64,000 nucleotides of DNA from Bacteroidota bacterium (GTDB taxonomy: Bacteria; Bacteroidota; Bacteroidia; B-17B0; Aurantibacillaceae). Shown here piece after piece: positions 26,797-36,803 of the stretch. The stretch lies in assembly GCA_030692515.1 (NCBI GenBank), contig JAUXZS010000024.1, positions 310,001 through 374,000 of the forward strand, written 5' to 3'. A program made the translations under genes and the position numbers. The notes under the pieces were generated by a model. It saw only the letters and a list, made by a program, of their open reading frames with translations, searched no databases and was not told the origin of the DNA. Each line of letters opens with the position of its first letter. Positions within the stretch are counted from its first letter, which is position 1.

Positions 26797-27354
26797 ATGA
26801 TAAAAAAAGTAATAATTTTCAATATAATATTATTTAATTATATAGCATTATGCCAAACAAAAACTAATTACCTATTAGGGTTTGATATTGGGCGAAATAC
26901 TTACCCAAATCCTGTGCAGATGAATAATGAAATAAATATTAATTTTCTTTATAATAATAATTATTTCATATCAAATGCACATGTGGGATATACTCCAGAA
27001 AATAATTTCAAAAATATATACAAATTTGGTGTTTCGGCAGGCTTAACTACAAAAATGGAAAAACGCTTATCTTGGAATTTACTTCTAGGCTTTGCTATAA
27101 TTCCTGAAAGAGAGTATTCTGGTGATCGATTTCGAGGTGGATATGTTTCACTTACATCTGGCATAATTACAAATTTATTTAAGAAAAAAAATGCTTATAT
27201 TGGATTAAATGGTTTTTTTACTCCATACAACATTGAATATTCATCTAGAAACGGATTGCCTAGAAATGGAATATTAAGTTCTATTAATCTTTCATTTTTT
27301 TATAAATTCAAAAAGAAAGATAAGAATCAGCAGTCGAATAGCTCTTCTACATAA
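26797..27354 (+). CDS. small outer-membrane beta-barrel protein, unknown function
   Basis: 185 residues: signal peptide to about residue 20 (ends ALCQ), then alternating strands (NYLLGFDIGRNTY, FGVSAGLTTKMEKRLSWNLLLGFAIIP, GGYVSLTSGIITNLF, AYIGLNGFFT). A final strand ends at FFYKFKKK before a Lys/Ser/Asn tail. The size suggests an 8-stranded barrel of the OmpX/OmpA-N type. No family can be named. The stop codon TAA is immediately followed by the TTG start of the HTTM gene, so they are probably translated from one mRNA. Confidence 0.65.
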   Translation: MIKKVIIFNIILFNYIALCQTKTNYLLGFDIGRNTYPNPVQMNNEININFLYNNNYFISNAHVGYTPENNFKNIYKFGVSAGLTTKMEKRLSWNLLLGFAIIPEREYSGDRFRGGYVSLTSGIITNLFKKKNAYIGLNGFFTPYNIEYSSRNGLPRNGILSSINLSFFYKFKKKDKNQQSNSSST

Positions 27355-28797
27355 TTGTTTCATTTGCCCAACCTAAAAAAAATACTCCTCTATCTTAGTA
27401 AAAGCTATACGCTTGATTTAAGAGCTTTATCTTTAATGAGAGTTGGTATTGCGTTAATTATAATTGCAGACCTTCTAATTAGAGGCAACGACCTTACCGC
27501 ACATTACACCGATGAAGGATTATGGCCAACTAACTTAATACATAATTTTGGCTGGAAAGCAGGCAATTGGAGTCTGCACGAAATAAGTGGAACTTATTCT
27601 TGGGCATTAAGTTTATTTATCATCCATTTTGTATTTGCTCTGTTTTTATTATTTGGCTACAAAACAAAATTAGCTACATTGTTAGTTTGGTTACTTACCA
27701 TCTCTTTACATAATCGTAATTTATTTGTACAACAGTCTGGCGACGATTTATTGCGCTTAGTTTTATTCTGGGGATTATTTATGCCATGGAACGCTTATTA
27801 CTCCTTAGATTCAAAAAAAGAAAGATTTCGAATCAAACAAACTACTTTGGCTAGCTTAGGTTATCTAATTTTAATTGCATCGGTTTATTTTTTTACAGTT
27901 AGTTTAAAAACCAGCGCAGAGTGGCGAGCAGAAGGCAGTGCCATTTATTACGCTTTAAGTTTAGAACAAATACGTTTACCTATTGGTGATTGGTTATATC
28001 AATTTCCAATGCTAATGAAACTATTAACCTGGTTTGTTTTTTATATTGAATTAGCAATACCCATTTTAATTTTATGGCCAAGCAAAAAAGGTAACTTACG
28101 TTTAATGGCTTTTATTTTAATACTGTTATTGCACATTGGTATTGGCTATACCATGTACGTTGGTTTATTTTTTATTATCAACATTGTTACAGGTATTGGT
28201 TTATTACCAAAAAATGTAATGGATAAATTCGAAACCAAATTAAAATTGCAATCGGACAAGGTAATCCGTCACGTTAAAAATACATCAATAGTAAAATATA
28301 GTATCAACACAATTTGTTTACTTGTGATTGGAATAAGCTTTATCATTAATTTGAGCGCCGTAAATTGGTTTAATTACGAATTAAGAAAAGAAGTTTGGTA
28401 TCCGGTTAATGTATTGCGTTTAGACCAATATTGGGGAATGTTTTCGCCAAGTATTTTAAAAAAAGATGGTTGGTTTGTTTATCATGGCATGGATTCTATT
28501 GGACGCCAATGGGATTTATACAGAGATAACGAATATGTTGATTATAAAAAACCCGAACATATTGTAAGCATGTACAAGAGCGACCGCTGGCGCAAGTTGG
28601 CTGAGAATATGCAGAATGATAGCTATACATTTTTACGTCCGCAATATTGCAGATACATTATTAGAGAATGGAATAAAAAACATCCAAACAAAAAAATGAA
28701 CATGCTAAACCTTTATTATATGGAGAAGCAAAATTTAGCTGACTATAAAACTACAGAAGTAAAAAAGACTTTATTTTGTGTTTGCAATGACAATTAA
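27355..28797 (+). CDS. HTTM domain membrane protein (vitamin K-dependent carboxylase-like)
   Basis: 480-residue integral membrane protein with the HTTM domain, the membrane module shared with vitamin K-dependent gamma-carboxylase. Early signature residues are SLMRVGIALIIIADLLIRG, HYTDEGLWPT and LHNRNLFVQQSGDDLLRL. About eight membrane spans fill residues 27-345, and a soluble C-terminal domain follows (LRLDQYWGMFSPSILKKDGWFVYHG, characteristic of bacterial HTTM proteins). Bacterial members mostly have unknown function. The start is TTG, placed directly after the stop of the barrel gene; there is no ATG before the first span. Its 3' end overlaps the methyltransferase gene by 11 nt. Confidence 0.85.
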   Translation: MFHLPNLKKILLYLSKSYTLDLRALSLMRVGIALIIIADLLIRGNDLTAHYTDEGLWPTNLIHNFGWKAGNWSLHEISGTYSWALSLFIIHFVFALFLLFGYKTKLATLLVWLLTISLHNRNLFVQQSGDDLLRLVLFWGLFMPWNAYYSLDSKKERFRIKQTTLASLGYLILIASVYFFTVSLKTSAEWRAEGSAIYYALSLEQIRLPIGDWLYQFPMLMKLLTWFVFYIELAIPILILWPSKKGNLRLMAFILILLLHIGIGYTMYVGLFFIINIVTGIGLLPKNVMDKFETKLKLQSDKVIRHVKNTSIVKYSINTICLLVIGISFIINLSAVNWFNYELRKEVWYPVNVLRLDQYWGMFSPSILKKDGWFVYHGMDSIGRQWDLYRDNEYVDYKKPEHIVSMYKSDRWRKLAENMQNDSYTFLRPQYCRYIIREWNKKHPNKKMNMLNLYYMEKQNLADYKTTEVKKTLFCVCNDN

Positions 28798-29581
28798 TTT
28801 TCATCAAATAAAAAAGTTCATAAACCATTACTTCACTGCAAAGCGAAACGGCCACGGTGTGCACTCGCCCCTAGCCTACCAATTATGCGAAGAAGTTTTT
28901 TATAACAAGAATCATTTTTATGATTTTGATGAATTAAAAAAAATCAGAACTGAACTTTTAAATAACCAAAACGAAATCACGATTCAAGATTTTGGAGCAG
29001 GCTCAAAAACATTTACATCCAACCAACGAAAAATAAATATCCTTGCAAAAAAAGGAATAAGTAGCAGTCAACAATCAGAAACACTTTACAAACTAATTAA
29101 TTTTTTAAACAGCAAAACACTTATTGAATTGGGCACTTCACTTGGTTTAAACAGCTTATACCTTGCTAAAGCAAATAAAATTGGACATTTAATTACTGTT
29201 GAAGGCAGTGAAAATTTAACTGAATTTGCGTGTAACCTTGCCACAAAAAACAATATCTCCAACATAGAATTTATTGATTCTACTTTTGAAAAAGCATTAC
29301 CTATAGCATTAAGTAAAGTTGAGACGCTTGATTTTATTTATATAGATGGTAATCATCGTTACGAGTCCACTATGAATTATTTTATACAAGCTTTATCTAA
29401 AAAAAATAATAATTCGGTTTTTGTATTTGATGATATTTATTGGAGCGAAGGAATGACAAAGGCTTGGGAAGAAATAAAAAAACATCCATCTGTAACGCTT
29501 AGTATTGATGCCTTTTATTTTGGCATGGTGATGTTTAGAGAAGAAATAAAAGAAAAAGTAGATTTAAAGTTTTATTTGTAA
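28787..29581 (+). CDS. class I SAM-dependent methyltransferase
   Basis: 264 residues from the ATG at 28787 (GTG at 28778 adds only three residues). The N-terminal segment (FTAKRNGHGVHSPLAYQLCEEVFY) comes before the Rossmann-like methyltransferase fold. Motif I is read as TLIELGTSLGLNSLYLAKA, an acidic residue after strand 2 as LITVEGSE, and the DFIYIDGNHRYESTMNYF region resembles the O-methyltransferase/FkbM-like group. The overlap with the HTTM gene (ATG inside its last codons) implies translational coupling. The substrate is unknown. A lipid, sugar or small-molecule modification at the membrane is possible given the partner. Confidence 0.85.
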   Translation: MTINFHQIKKFINHYFTAKRNGHGVHSPLAYQLCEEVFYNKNHFYDFDELKKIRTELLNNQNEITIQDFGAGSKTFTSNQRKINILAKKGISSSQQSETLYKLINFLNSKTLIELGTSLGLNSLYLAKANKIGHLITVEGSENLTEFACNLATKNNISNIEFIDSTFEKALPIALSKVETLDFIYIDGNHRYESTMNYFIQALSKKNNNSVFVFDDIYWSEGMTKAWEEIKKHPSVTLSIDAFYFGMVMFREEIKEKVDLKFYL

Positions 29582-29958
29582 GATAATTAGTCAAACAACA
29601 AATTCGGTGTAACGTCTAACTATCTTCGTCACTTTTGGCGCTCAAAAGTAACCAAAACGCTTTCGATTTTTTGAAGGAGATTTTTATTTTGGCGATGTAG
29701 AGGCAGCCAAAATAAAACCGTTGCCTGTCTTAACTCTTGTCTGCATGCCGATTCAACTAACCGCAGAGTTTAGACAGCAATTATCTCTGCAAAAAATCAA
29801 AATAACAATACGTTGAAAAGCTTTGCGTATTCAAAATCGATTTTATTATTTTTCTTTTTGATGCCCAAGTAATTCACCTCTGTTTTAAAATATTCTTAAT
29901 TCTATTTGAAACAATCAAAATAAAAATCTATTTTTATATTAATAACAAAAACAACATC
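29582..29958. other. intergenic region with repeat element, no gene
   Basis: 377 nt with no credible reading frame. Besides the repeat at 29631-29717 it contains AT-rich sequence and a short CGTATTG/CAATACG-like pair, with no promoter match to TANNTTTG before the 29959 gene. Confidence 0.6.
29631..29717. repeat. intergenic hairpin element related to the 25659 repeat
   Basis: Starts with ACTTTTG-gcgct-CAAAAGT (29631-29649) followed by AACCAAAA, the same plan as ACTTTTTT...AAAAAAGT-AAGCAAAA at 25659. Then comes a perfect 12-bp stem TTTTATTTTGGC (29682-29693) / GCCAAAATAAAA (29706-29717) with a 12-nt loop. Confidence 0.6.
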
Positions 29959-30423
29959 ATGAAAAAAATTATATTATTTGCTTCTCTTTTAACAGGCACA
30001 TTTATTAATGCACAAAACTTTTCTCTTGGTGCAAAATCAGGTGATTCAGAATTAGACATGTCATTGTCGGAGATTAATGTTAAAGCAAAAACGGATATTA
30101 AATTATTTAAAAAGGATCTTAGTATTGAATTTAATATCGGAGAGAAAAAAATTGATAATATGCTTGAAATTCAAATGTCGCCAGCAGATGTTTTTATGAC
30201 CTTACAAGTTGCTGACCTAGTAAAAAAAGATCCAGAAATTATTGTTGACTCATTCAAAAAAAATAAAGACAAGGGTTGGGGCGTTATCGCAAAAGAAAAC
30301 GGCATTAAACCGGGCTCACCAGAATTTCATCAATTAAAAGGAAAAGCCAAAAACAAAAAAAATAAGGATAAAAAAGATAAGGGCGAAAAAGGAAATGGTA
30401 AAGGCAAAGGAAAAAACAAGTAA
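29959..30423 (+). CDS. exported protein with Lys/Gly-rich C-terminal tail, unknown function
   Basis: 154 residues. The signal peptide ends at about residue 18 (FINAQ). A compact region follows (residues 20-120) with a conserved-looking end, GWGVIAKENGIKPGSPEFHQLKG. I recall this phrase from small secreted proteins in several phyla, but I know no named domain. The last 30 residues are almost only Lys, Asn, Gly, Asp and Glu (KGKGKNK at the end), a polybasic tail that could bind anionic surfaces or nucleic acid. Convergent with ligA, 24 nt apart. Function unknown. Confidence 0.6.
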   Translation: MKKIILFASLLTGTFINAQNFSLGAKSGDSELDMSLSEINVKAKTDIKLFKKDLSIEFNIGEKKIDNMLEIQMSPADVFMTLQVADLVKKDPEIIVDSFKKNKDKGWGVIAKENGIKPGSPEFHQLKGKAKNKKNKDKKDKGEKGNGKGKGKNK

Positions 30424-30447
30424 ATGATTCTAAAATAAAATTGCAAA

Positions 30448-32484
<2,037 letters not shown>

Positions 32485-32487
32485 TTA

Positions 32488-32964
32488 CTAAAACTTTAGC
32501 AAATTAATTATTTCGCTAAGATATAATTCATCCGTTTTATCAAAAGATTTAAGTACATCGCTATCCACATCAAAAACTCCTACGATATTATTTTGTGAAT
32601 CAAACAAAGGCAAAACAATTTCGCTTTTGCTTAAAGAACTACAGGCAATATGTCCGGGAAAAGTATCTACATCATCAACAATTATGGTTTCTTTTTTTTG
32701 CCAAGAAGTACCACAAACACCTTTTCCGATATTAATTCGTGTGCAAGCTACGGGTCCTTGAAATGGACCTAATACCAATTGATTCTCTTTAATTAAATAA
32801 AATCCTACCCAAAAAAAATTCATTCCAAATTTAAGCGCTGCGCAAATATTTGCCATGTTTGCAATGCTATCTTTTTCGCCATCAACTAAAGATTTTATTT
32901 GAGGAATAAGCTCAATGTATTTTCCCTCTTTTGTAGTGGCGGTTAATTTTAAATCGTCGGACAT
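32488..32964 (-). CDS. GAF-domain free methionine-(R)-sulfoxide reductase
   Basis: Reduces free methionine-R-sulfoxide to methionine. The 158-residue single GAF domain carries the three functional Cys of the fRMsr family at C74 (VACTRI), C84 (GVCGTSW) and C108 (HIACSSLSKSEIV), spaced 10 and 24 residues apart as in the characterised enzymes. FFWVGFYL is another family hallmark. Cytosolic. It is upstream of ligA by 6 nt and has its own -7 element 4 nt before the ATG. A different methionine sulfoxide reductase, an exported MsrA, is at 49868-50554. Confidence 0.92.
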   Translation of the reverse strand: MSDDLKLTATTKEGKYIELIPQIKSLVDGEKDSIANMANICAALKFGMNFFWVGFYLIKENQLVLGPFQGPVACTRINIGKGVCGTSWQKKETIIVDDVDTFPGHIACSSLSKSEIVLPLFDSQNNIVGVFDVDSDVLKSFDKTDELYLSEIINLLKF

Positions 32965-32968
32965 ATTA

Positions 32969-32976
32969 CAAATTTA
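32969..32976 (-). promoter_or_regulatory. candidate -7 promoter element (TAAATTTG)
   Basis: Exact TANNTTTG on the minus strand, ending 4 nt before the ATG of the GAF-domain reductase gene, so the transcript would be leaderless or nearly so. No -33 TTG at the usual distance. Confidence 0.4.
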
Positions 32977-33003
32977 TGTATCTTTCTGTCTAAATTTATA
33001 AAA

Positions 33004-33408
33004 ATGAAAAAAATATTAGCAATTGCGTTATTAAGTTTAGCTTTTGGAACTAAAGCTCAAACAATCGAATCAGGAAGTCATTCAACTACTGGTTATGTAA
33101 AATCTGATGGAACTATTGAAAACAGTAGTCACTCTACAAAAGGTTACATTAAAAGTAATGGTACAATTGAGAACTCTTCACACTCAACAATTGGTTACAT
33201 TAAAAGTAACGGAACAATTGAAAATAGTAGTCATAGCACAGTTGGTTATGTGAAAGATAATGGGACTGTTGAAAACTCTTCGCATTCAACAATTGGGTAC
33301 ATAAAAGATAACGGAACAGTTGAGAATTCGTCGCATTCAACAATTGGACATGCAAGCGGTGTAAAAAAAGAATGGGCTGCGGTAGTTTTCTTTTTCTTTA
33401 AATTCTAA
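33004..33408 (+). CDS. exported 17-residue-repeat protein (5-fold beta-flower-like)
   Basis: 134 residues: signal peptide 1-19 (ends KAQ), a partial repeat at 21-35, then five 17-residue repeats of GTIENSSHSTxGYIKSN (residues 36-52, 53-69, 70-86, 87-103, 104-118). It ends with GVKKEWAAVVFFFFKF. The regular repeat with a Gly-Tyr turn should fold into a small closed beta structure. I associate the repeat and the WAAVxFFFFKF tail with Bacteroidota proteins called 5-fold beta-flower proteins, from memory and not checked. The Phe-rich end looks like an outer-membrane or lipid contact. Divergent from the GAF reductase gene. Confidence 0.75.
   Translation: MKKILAIALLSLAFGTKAQTIESGSHSTTGYVKSDGTIENSSHSTKGYIKSNGTIENSSHSTIGYIKSNGTIENSSHSTVGYVKDNGTVENSSHSTIGYIKDNGTVENSSHSTIGHASGVKKEWAAVVFFFFKF
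33109..33357 (+). repeat. 51-bp tandem coding repeat, five units
   Basis: Five in-frame units of 51 nt encoding the 17-residue repeat of the preceding gene. Codons vary at third positions between units while the amino acids stay the same, which indicates selection on the protein rather than recent slippage. Confidence 0.85.
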
Positions 33409-33433
33409 TTTTTAAAATAGCCACGAAAATAAA

Positions 33434-33508
33434 AAGCCACGAATTTCACTAATTAACACTAATCTAGGATTAAACAAGCTTGGTAAAAATTCGTGGAATT
33501 CGTGGCTT
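33434..33508. repeat. inverted repeat between convergent genes
   Basis: AAGCCACGAATTTCACTAATT (from 33434) pairs imperfectly with the right arm AATTCGTGG...GAATTCGTGGCTT ending at 33508. The right arm reaches into the stop codon of the minus-strand hydrolase gene (33507-33509). It may act as a bidirectional terminator. The GCCACGAATT wording is a dispersed repeat I recall from other Bacteroidota. Confidence 0.6.
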
Positions 33509-34274
33509 AAATTATTAATTGCAATCCATCCACGGCTAATTCGATATTGCTTGGTAATTCTTTTGAAACGTTCTCATGTAAACCTAATTGATGAGAGATG
33601 TGGGTAAAATAAGCTTTCCTTGGCTTTAATTCCTTTACTAGTTCAATTGCTTCTTCAAATGTAAAGTGAGAAACGTGAGGTTCTCTTCTTAATGAATTCA
33701 ACACTAAAACATTTAAATCTTTCAATTTATTTTTTTCATTTTCCGCAATAAAATTAGCATCGGTGATGTAAGCAAAATCGTTAACTCTAAAACCCTTTAC
33801 CTGCATTTTATAATGCAAAACATTAATGGGCTGTAATAAAATATCACCAACGTAAAAAGGTTCTTCGTCAAAATTTGTAATATCAATTTCTGGAATACCG
33901 GGATATTTTTCTTCAGAAAAAATATAAGCAAACTCTCTATGCAAAGCTTTTTCAACATTTTTGGTTGCATAAACCGGCATGCGCATTTTATTGATGAAAT
34001 TAAAGGCCTTTACTTCATCTAAACCCGCAATATGATCTTTATGCTCGTGAGTATAAACAACAGCATCTAACCGTTTAATTTTTTCGCGTAAAAGTTGGTA
34101 CCTAAAGTCAGGTCCTGTATCAATAATTAAACGCGTTTTTTCGGTTTCAATTAAAATTGAAGAGCGTAAACGTTTATCTCTAGAATCATCACTGCTGCAT
34201 ACCTCGCATTCGCATGCAACAAGTGGCACTCCTTGAGAAGTTCCGGTACCTAAAAATGTAACTTTAATTGACAA
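33507..34274 (-). CDS. metallo-beta-lactamase-fold hydrolase (PhnP-like)
   Basis: 255-residue MBL-fold phosphodiesterase-type enzyme. The N-terminus VTFLGTGTSQGVP and the Cys cluster C21/C23/C26 (CECEVC) are typical of PhnP and related proteins, where three Cys bind a structural zinc. The active-site motif is THEHKDH (H76, H78, D80, H81), with further ligands in YITDANF and FTHISHQLG. PhnP hydrolyses cyclic phosphoribosyl phosphates, but this subgroup is widespread without phosphonate genes, so the substrate is open. The start is TTG at 34274 (two residues before the usual VTFLGTG core); no ATG fits. Same strand as the copper-type cassette but separated by 50 nt. Confidence 0.88.
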   Translation of the reverse strand: MSIKVTFLGTGTSQGVPLVACECEVCSSDDSRDKRLRSSILIETEKTRLIIDTGPDFRYQLLREKIKRLDAVVYTHEHKDHIAGLDEVKAFNFINKMRMPVYATKNVEKALHREFAYIFSEEKYPGIPEIDITNFDEEPFYVGDILLQPINVLHYKMQVKGFRVNDFAYITDANFIAENEKNKLKDLNVLVLNSLRREPHVSHFTFEEAIELVKELKPRKAYFTHISHQLGLHENVSKELPSNIELAVDGLQLII

Positions 34275-34324
34275 ATTAATTTTATTTAAAGCTTTAAGGT
34301 AAGTAAATATTAAAACATATTAAA

Positions 34325-35326
34325 TTATTTTTTATTTCTTATTAAAAATTTATCTTGAACAAAATTATATGTTAATCCAATTACAAATCTACCTGCATTA
34401 GCCAAACTTTGGCTAGAAACTCTTTCATAAACATTAAATTGATAGGAAGTGTTTAAAACAAAATTCTTGTAATTAACATCTAAACTTGGCCCTAATAAAA
34501 GCACATTAATATTTGTTCCATTAATTATTTTTTTATCAATAAATAATCCTTCGCTATATTCATAATTTGCAAAAACTGCTGGAAAAATTTTTACTTTATT
34601 AATTTCTAACTTGGCAAAAATAGTTATTATTTGATTGTAAGAATTAGCATAACGTTCGTTAAATTTATTTGTTCCATTAACCTTAAATAAACAATTAGTG
34701 TTTATACCAAACCAATTTTTACTTAACAAGTAATTTAAATAATAAAAATGATCAAAACTGCCAGTACCATTCTGATTTAACAAATTCATCCTTTGATAAT
34801 TGGTGTTTTGTTTGTCAAAAATTCCAACTGGTAATTTTATTCCTACGCCTGCAATTAATCTTTGTTTTAGCGAGAAACCGTTTAATCTTTTTATGAGATG
34901 ATATCCCGAATAGAAAGTGGGATCGGCTAAACCAGAATTTGTATTTTTTGATTCATCATATTTGGTTTTAATTTGCTGAACCGGTAAAATAAAATTTATT
35001 TCTAATCGCGGATGCAAAAAATATTTACCTCTTAATTCTATAATTTTATACGACTCGTAATCTTTACTAGAGTGATTATTAATCACTGTTCCAGAATCGC
35101 CTAGTGTTGAGGATGGATCGTGCATGGTTTTGTATGCGCCAGGAATTAAAAAACGAGAAGTTTCTTGATAATTACGATATCCATTAAAAACTCTGTAGCG
35201 ATGTAAAAGCATTAATTGACTTTGATTATCGTATGGAGTTATTCCCATAAAACCACCACACAAATCGCAAGCAATTGTTTTACAAGTAAAAAATAATAAT
35301 AATATGGTTATTCTTAAAAATTTCAT
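34325..35326 (-). CDS. outer-membrane barrel protein with N-terminal CxxC, MbnP/MbnH-associated
   Basis: 333 residues from the ATG at 35326 (a further ATG at 35350 adds eight residues before the signal). The signal peptide ends in TIA, and the mature protein begins with CDLCGGFMGITPYDNQSQ, a CxxC motif at the new N-terminus that could bind metal. The rest is a beta barrel (YRVFNGYR, YFLHPRLEINFILPVQ, IAGVGIKLPVGIFD and many more strands) ending in FVIGLTYNFVQDKF. Similar proteins with this CxxCG start sit beside MbnP/MbnH genes in other Bacteroidota, as far as I recall. Last gene of the cassette. It may be the channel or receptor for the metal. Confidence 0.7.
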   Translation of the reverse strand: MKFLRITILLLFFTCKTIACDLCGGFMGITPYDNQSQLMLLHRYRVFNGYRNYQETSRFLIPGAYKTMHDPSSTLGDSGTVINNHSSKDYESYKIIELRGKYFLHPRLEINFILPVQQIKTKYDESKNTNSGLADPTFYSGYHLIKRLNGFSLKQRLIAGVGIKLPVGIFDKQNTNYQRMNLLNQNGTGSFDHFYYLNYLLSKNWFGINTNCLFKVNGTNKFNERYANSYNQIITIFAKLEINKVKIFPAVFANYEYSEGLFIDKKIINGTNINVLLLGPSLDVNYKNFVLNTSYQFNVYERVSSQSLANAGRFVIGLTYNFVQDKFLIRNKK

Positions 35327-35381
35327 AATGATTGAGTTAAAATCAATCATTATACTTTAGTAACAAATTTAGTTTAATCTC

Positions 35382-35750
35382 TTATTCGGTAACTGCAATA
35401 TCTATTTCTACAGTTTCTTTATTCCGAATATTTACTGGAACACCACCTTTTACAGTATGAGGAGCAGGAACATCCTCATCATAACCTACAGCAAATAAAT
35501 AATAATCGCCTTTATAACATTTAATGCTATAATTTCCATTGGCATCTGCTCTTACTTTACTATCATATAAAGTGGTATCGTTGCCAGGAAATTCTTTTGC
35601 ATTAAATTTTATAAAAACGGTTGCGTTGCCAATTATTTTAGCATGGTGTTTAACAACGCCTCTAATTAAAGCATTTCCATTTAATTCGTTTTTTTTACAT
35701 GAAAAAAAAGCAAGGCTTAAAAAGAGAAAACTATAAAATAAATTTTTCAT
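35382..35750 (-). CDS. small lipoprotein with transthyretin/CarboxypepD_reg-like fold
   Basis: 122 residues. The lipobox AFFSC puts the lipidated Cys at residue 18, followed by two Lys. The mature part is one beta-sandwich (RGVVKHHAKIIGNATVFIKFNAKEFPGND, then DANGNYSIKCYKGDYYLFAVGYDE), which matches carboxypeptidase-regulatory-like domains. It starts 3 nt after the stop of the MbnH-like peroxidase gene, so it belongs to the same operon. The sequence gives no catalytic motif, so a structural or binding role near the outer membrane is the most that can be said. Confidence 0.7.
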   Translation of the reverse strand: MKNLFYSFLFLSLAFFSCKKNELNGNALIRGVVKHHAKIIGNATVFIKFNAKEFPGNDTTLYDSKVRADANGNYSIKCYKGDYYLFAVGYDEDVPAPHTVKGGVPVNIRNKETVEIDIAVTE

Positions 35751-35753
35751 GGT

Positions 35754-36803
35754 TTAATAATTAGGGTCGGCAAATCGTTTATCTGCTAAAAATTTATAAT
35801 CTGTAAGTGTATTTAAAAAAGCAATTATATCTTGCTTATCTTGTGAAGAAAGTGGCAAACCATTATTTAGTAGTAATGGATCGAGATTAATTAAATTAGG
35901 TTTTACATTAGCATAATGATCTAAACATTGTTGTAAAGTATTAAATCGCCCATCGTGCATATAGGGCGCTGTTTTTGCAATATTTCTTAAACTTGGTGTT
36001 TTAAATTTGTATTTATCTTGTGGCGAATTAGTAATATGTTCTCTGCCAATATCATTAACTAAAGGGTTTACGGCTAAGCCATTACTTCTAAAATCAAAAT
36101 CCGAAAATAAAGGCTCTTTATGGCAAGTATTACAATTGGTTAAAAATAAATTATACCCTCTTAACTCTGCATCCGACAATTCAACATTATTTTCGCGGCG
36201 TTTATATAAATCAAATTTACTATTGTAAGAATACATTAGCCCCATAAACTGAGTCATGGCTCTAAACATATTTTGACTACTCACAACCTCAGTACCAAAA
36301 GCCTTTAAGAACATATTTCTGTATTTGCTAGAGGCTTGTAATTTTACAATAACTGGATTAATATTTGCGCCCATCTCAAGAGTATTACTTATAGGAGCAA
36401 GAGGTTGAACTTCAATATGGTTAACACCCCCATCATGCATAAAAAGTGGATGCCAAGTTAAATTAAATAAACCAGGAGAATTTCTTGTACCTACTCTATC
36501 ATAAATACCATGACTAACATTATGGTCGGCATGAGCAAATGCCACAAATTGTTGATGACAGCTACCGCAAGAGATAGTACTATCTTCACTTAAAATAGGG
36601 TCATAAAATAAAGCTCTACCCAAAACAAATTTATCTTCGCTTATAGTATTTACACTAAACGAATAAATTGGCTGAGGCCAACCCAGGGGGACGACCTCAA
36701 CCAAATTATCGGATGGTAAGGGCTCTATAATTTTTGGATCAACCTTACAGGAAGCAAAAATTAAAAAACCAAACAAAAAAATTATAATTGCAAACTTATT
36801 CAT
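35754..36803 (-). CDS. dihaem cytochrome c peroxidase/MauG family protein (MbnH-like)
   Basis: 349-residue lipoprotein (lipobox IFASC, Cys19). Two covalent haem sites are visible: CGSCH at 79-83 and CNTCH at 224-228. Typical MauG/CcpA surroundings include FVLGRALFYDPILSED, NSPGLFNLTW, FMHDGG and FKTPSLRNIAKTAPYMHDGRF. Length and order fit bacterial dihaem peroxidases. The stop codon of the MbnP-like gene overlaps its start (TAATG), a context that points to MbnH, the MauG homologue that oxidises a Trp of MbnP to kynurenine in copper-uptake systems. Electron source and true substrate unproven. An ordinary cytochrome c peroxidase role is the alternative. Confidence 0.85.
   Translation of the reverse strand: MNKFAIIIFLFGFLIFASCKVDPKIIEPLPSDNLVEVVPLGWPQPIYSFSVNTISEDKFVLGRALFYDPILSEDSTISCGSCHQQFVAFAHADHNVSHGIYDRVGTRNSPGLFNLTWHPLFMHDGGVNHIEVQPLAPISNTLEMGANINPVIVKLQASSKYRNMFLKAFGTEVVSSQNMFRAMTQFMGLMYSYNSKFDLYKRRENNVELSDAELRGYNLFLTNCNTCHKEPLFSDFDFRSNGLAVNPLVNDIGREHITNSPQDKYKFKTPSLRNIAKTAPYMHDGRFNTLQQCLDHYANVKPNLINLDPLLLNNGLPLSSQDKQDIIAFLNTLTDYKFLADKRFADPNY

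Noticed and set aside
33109-33357. Regular 51-bp repeats that could look like a CRISPR array.
   Set aside because: They are in-frame coding repeats of a 17-residue unit with no unique spacers and no cas genes.
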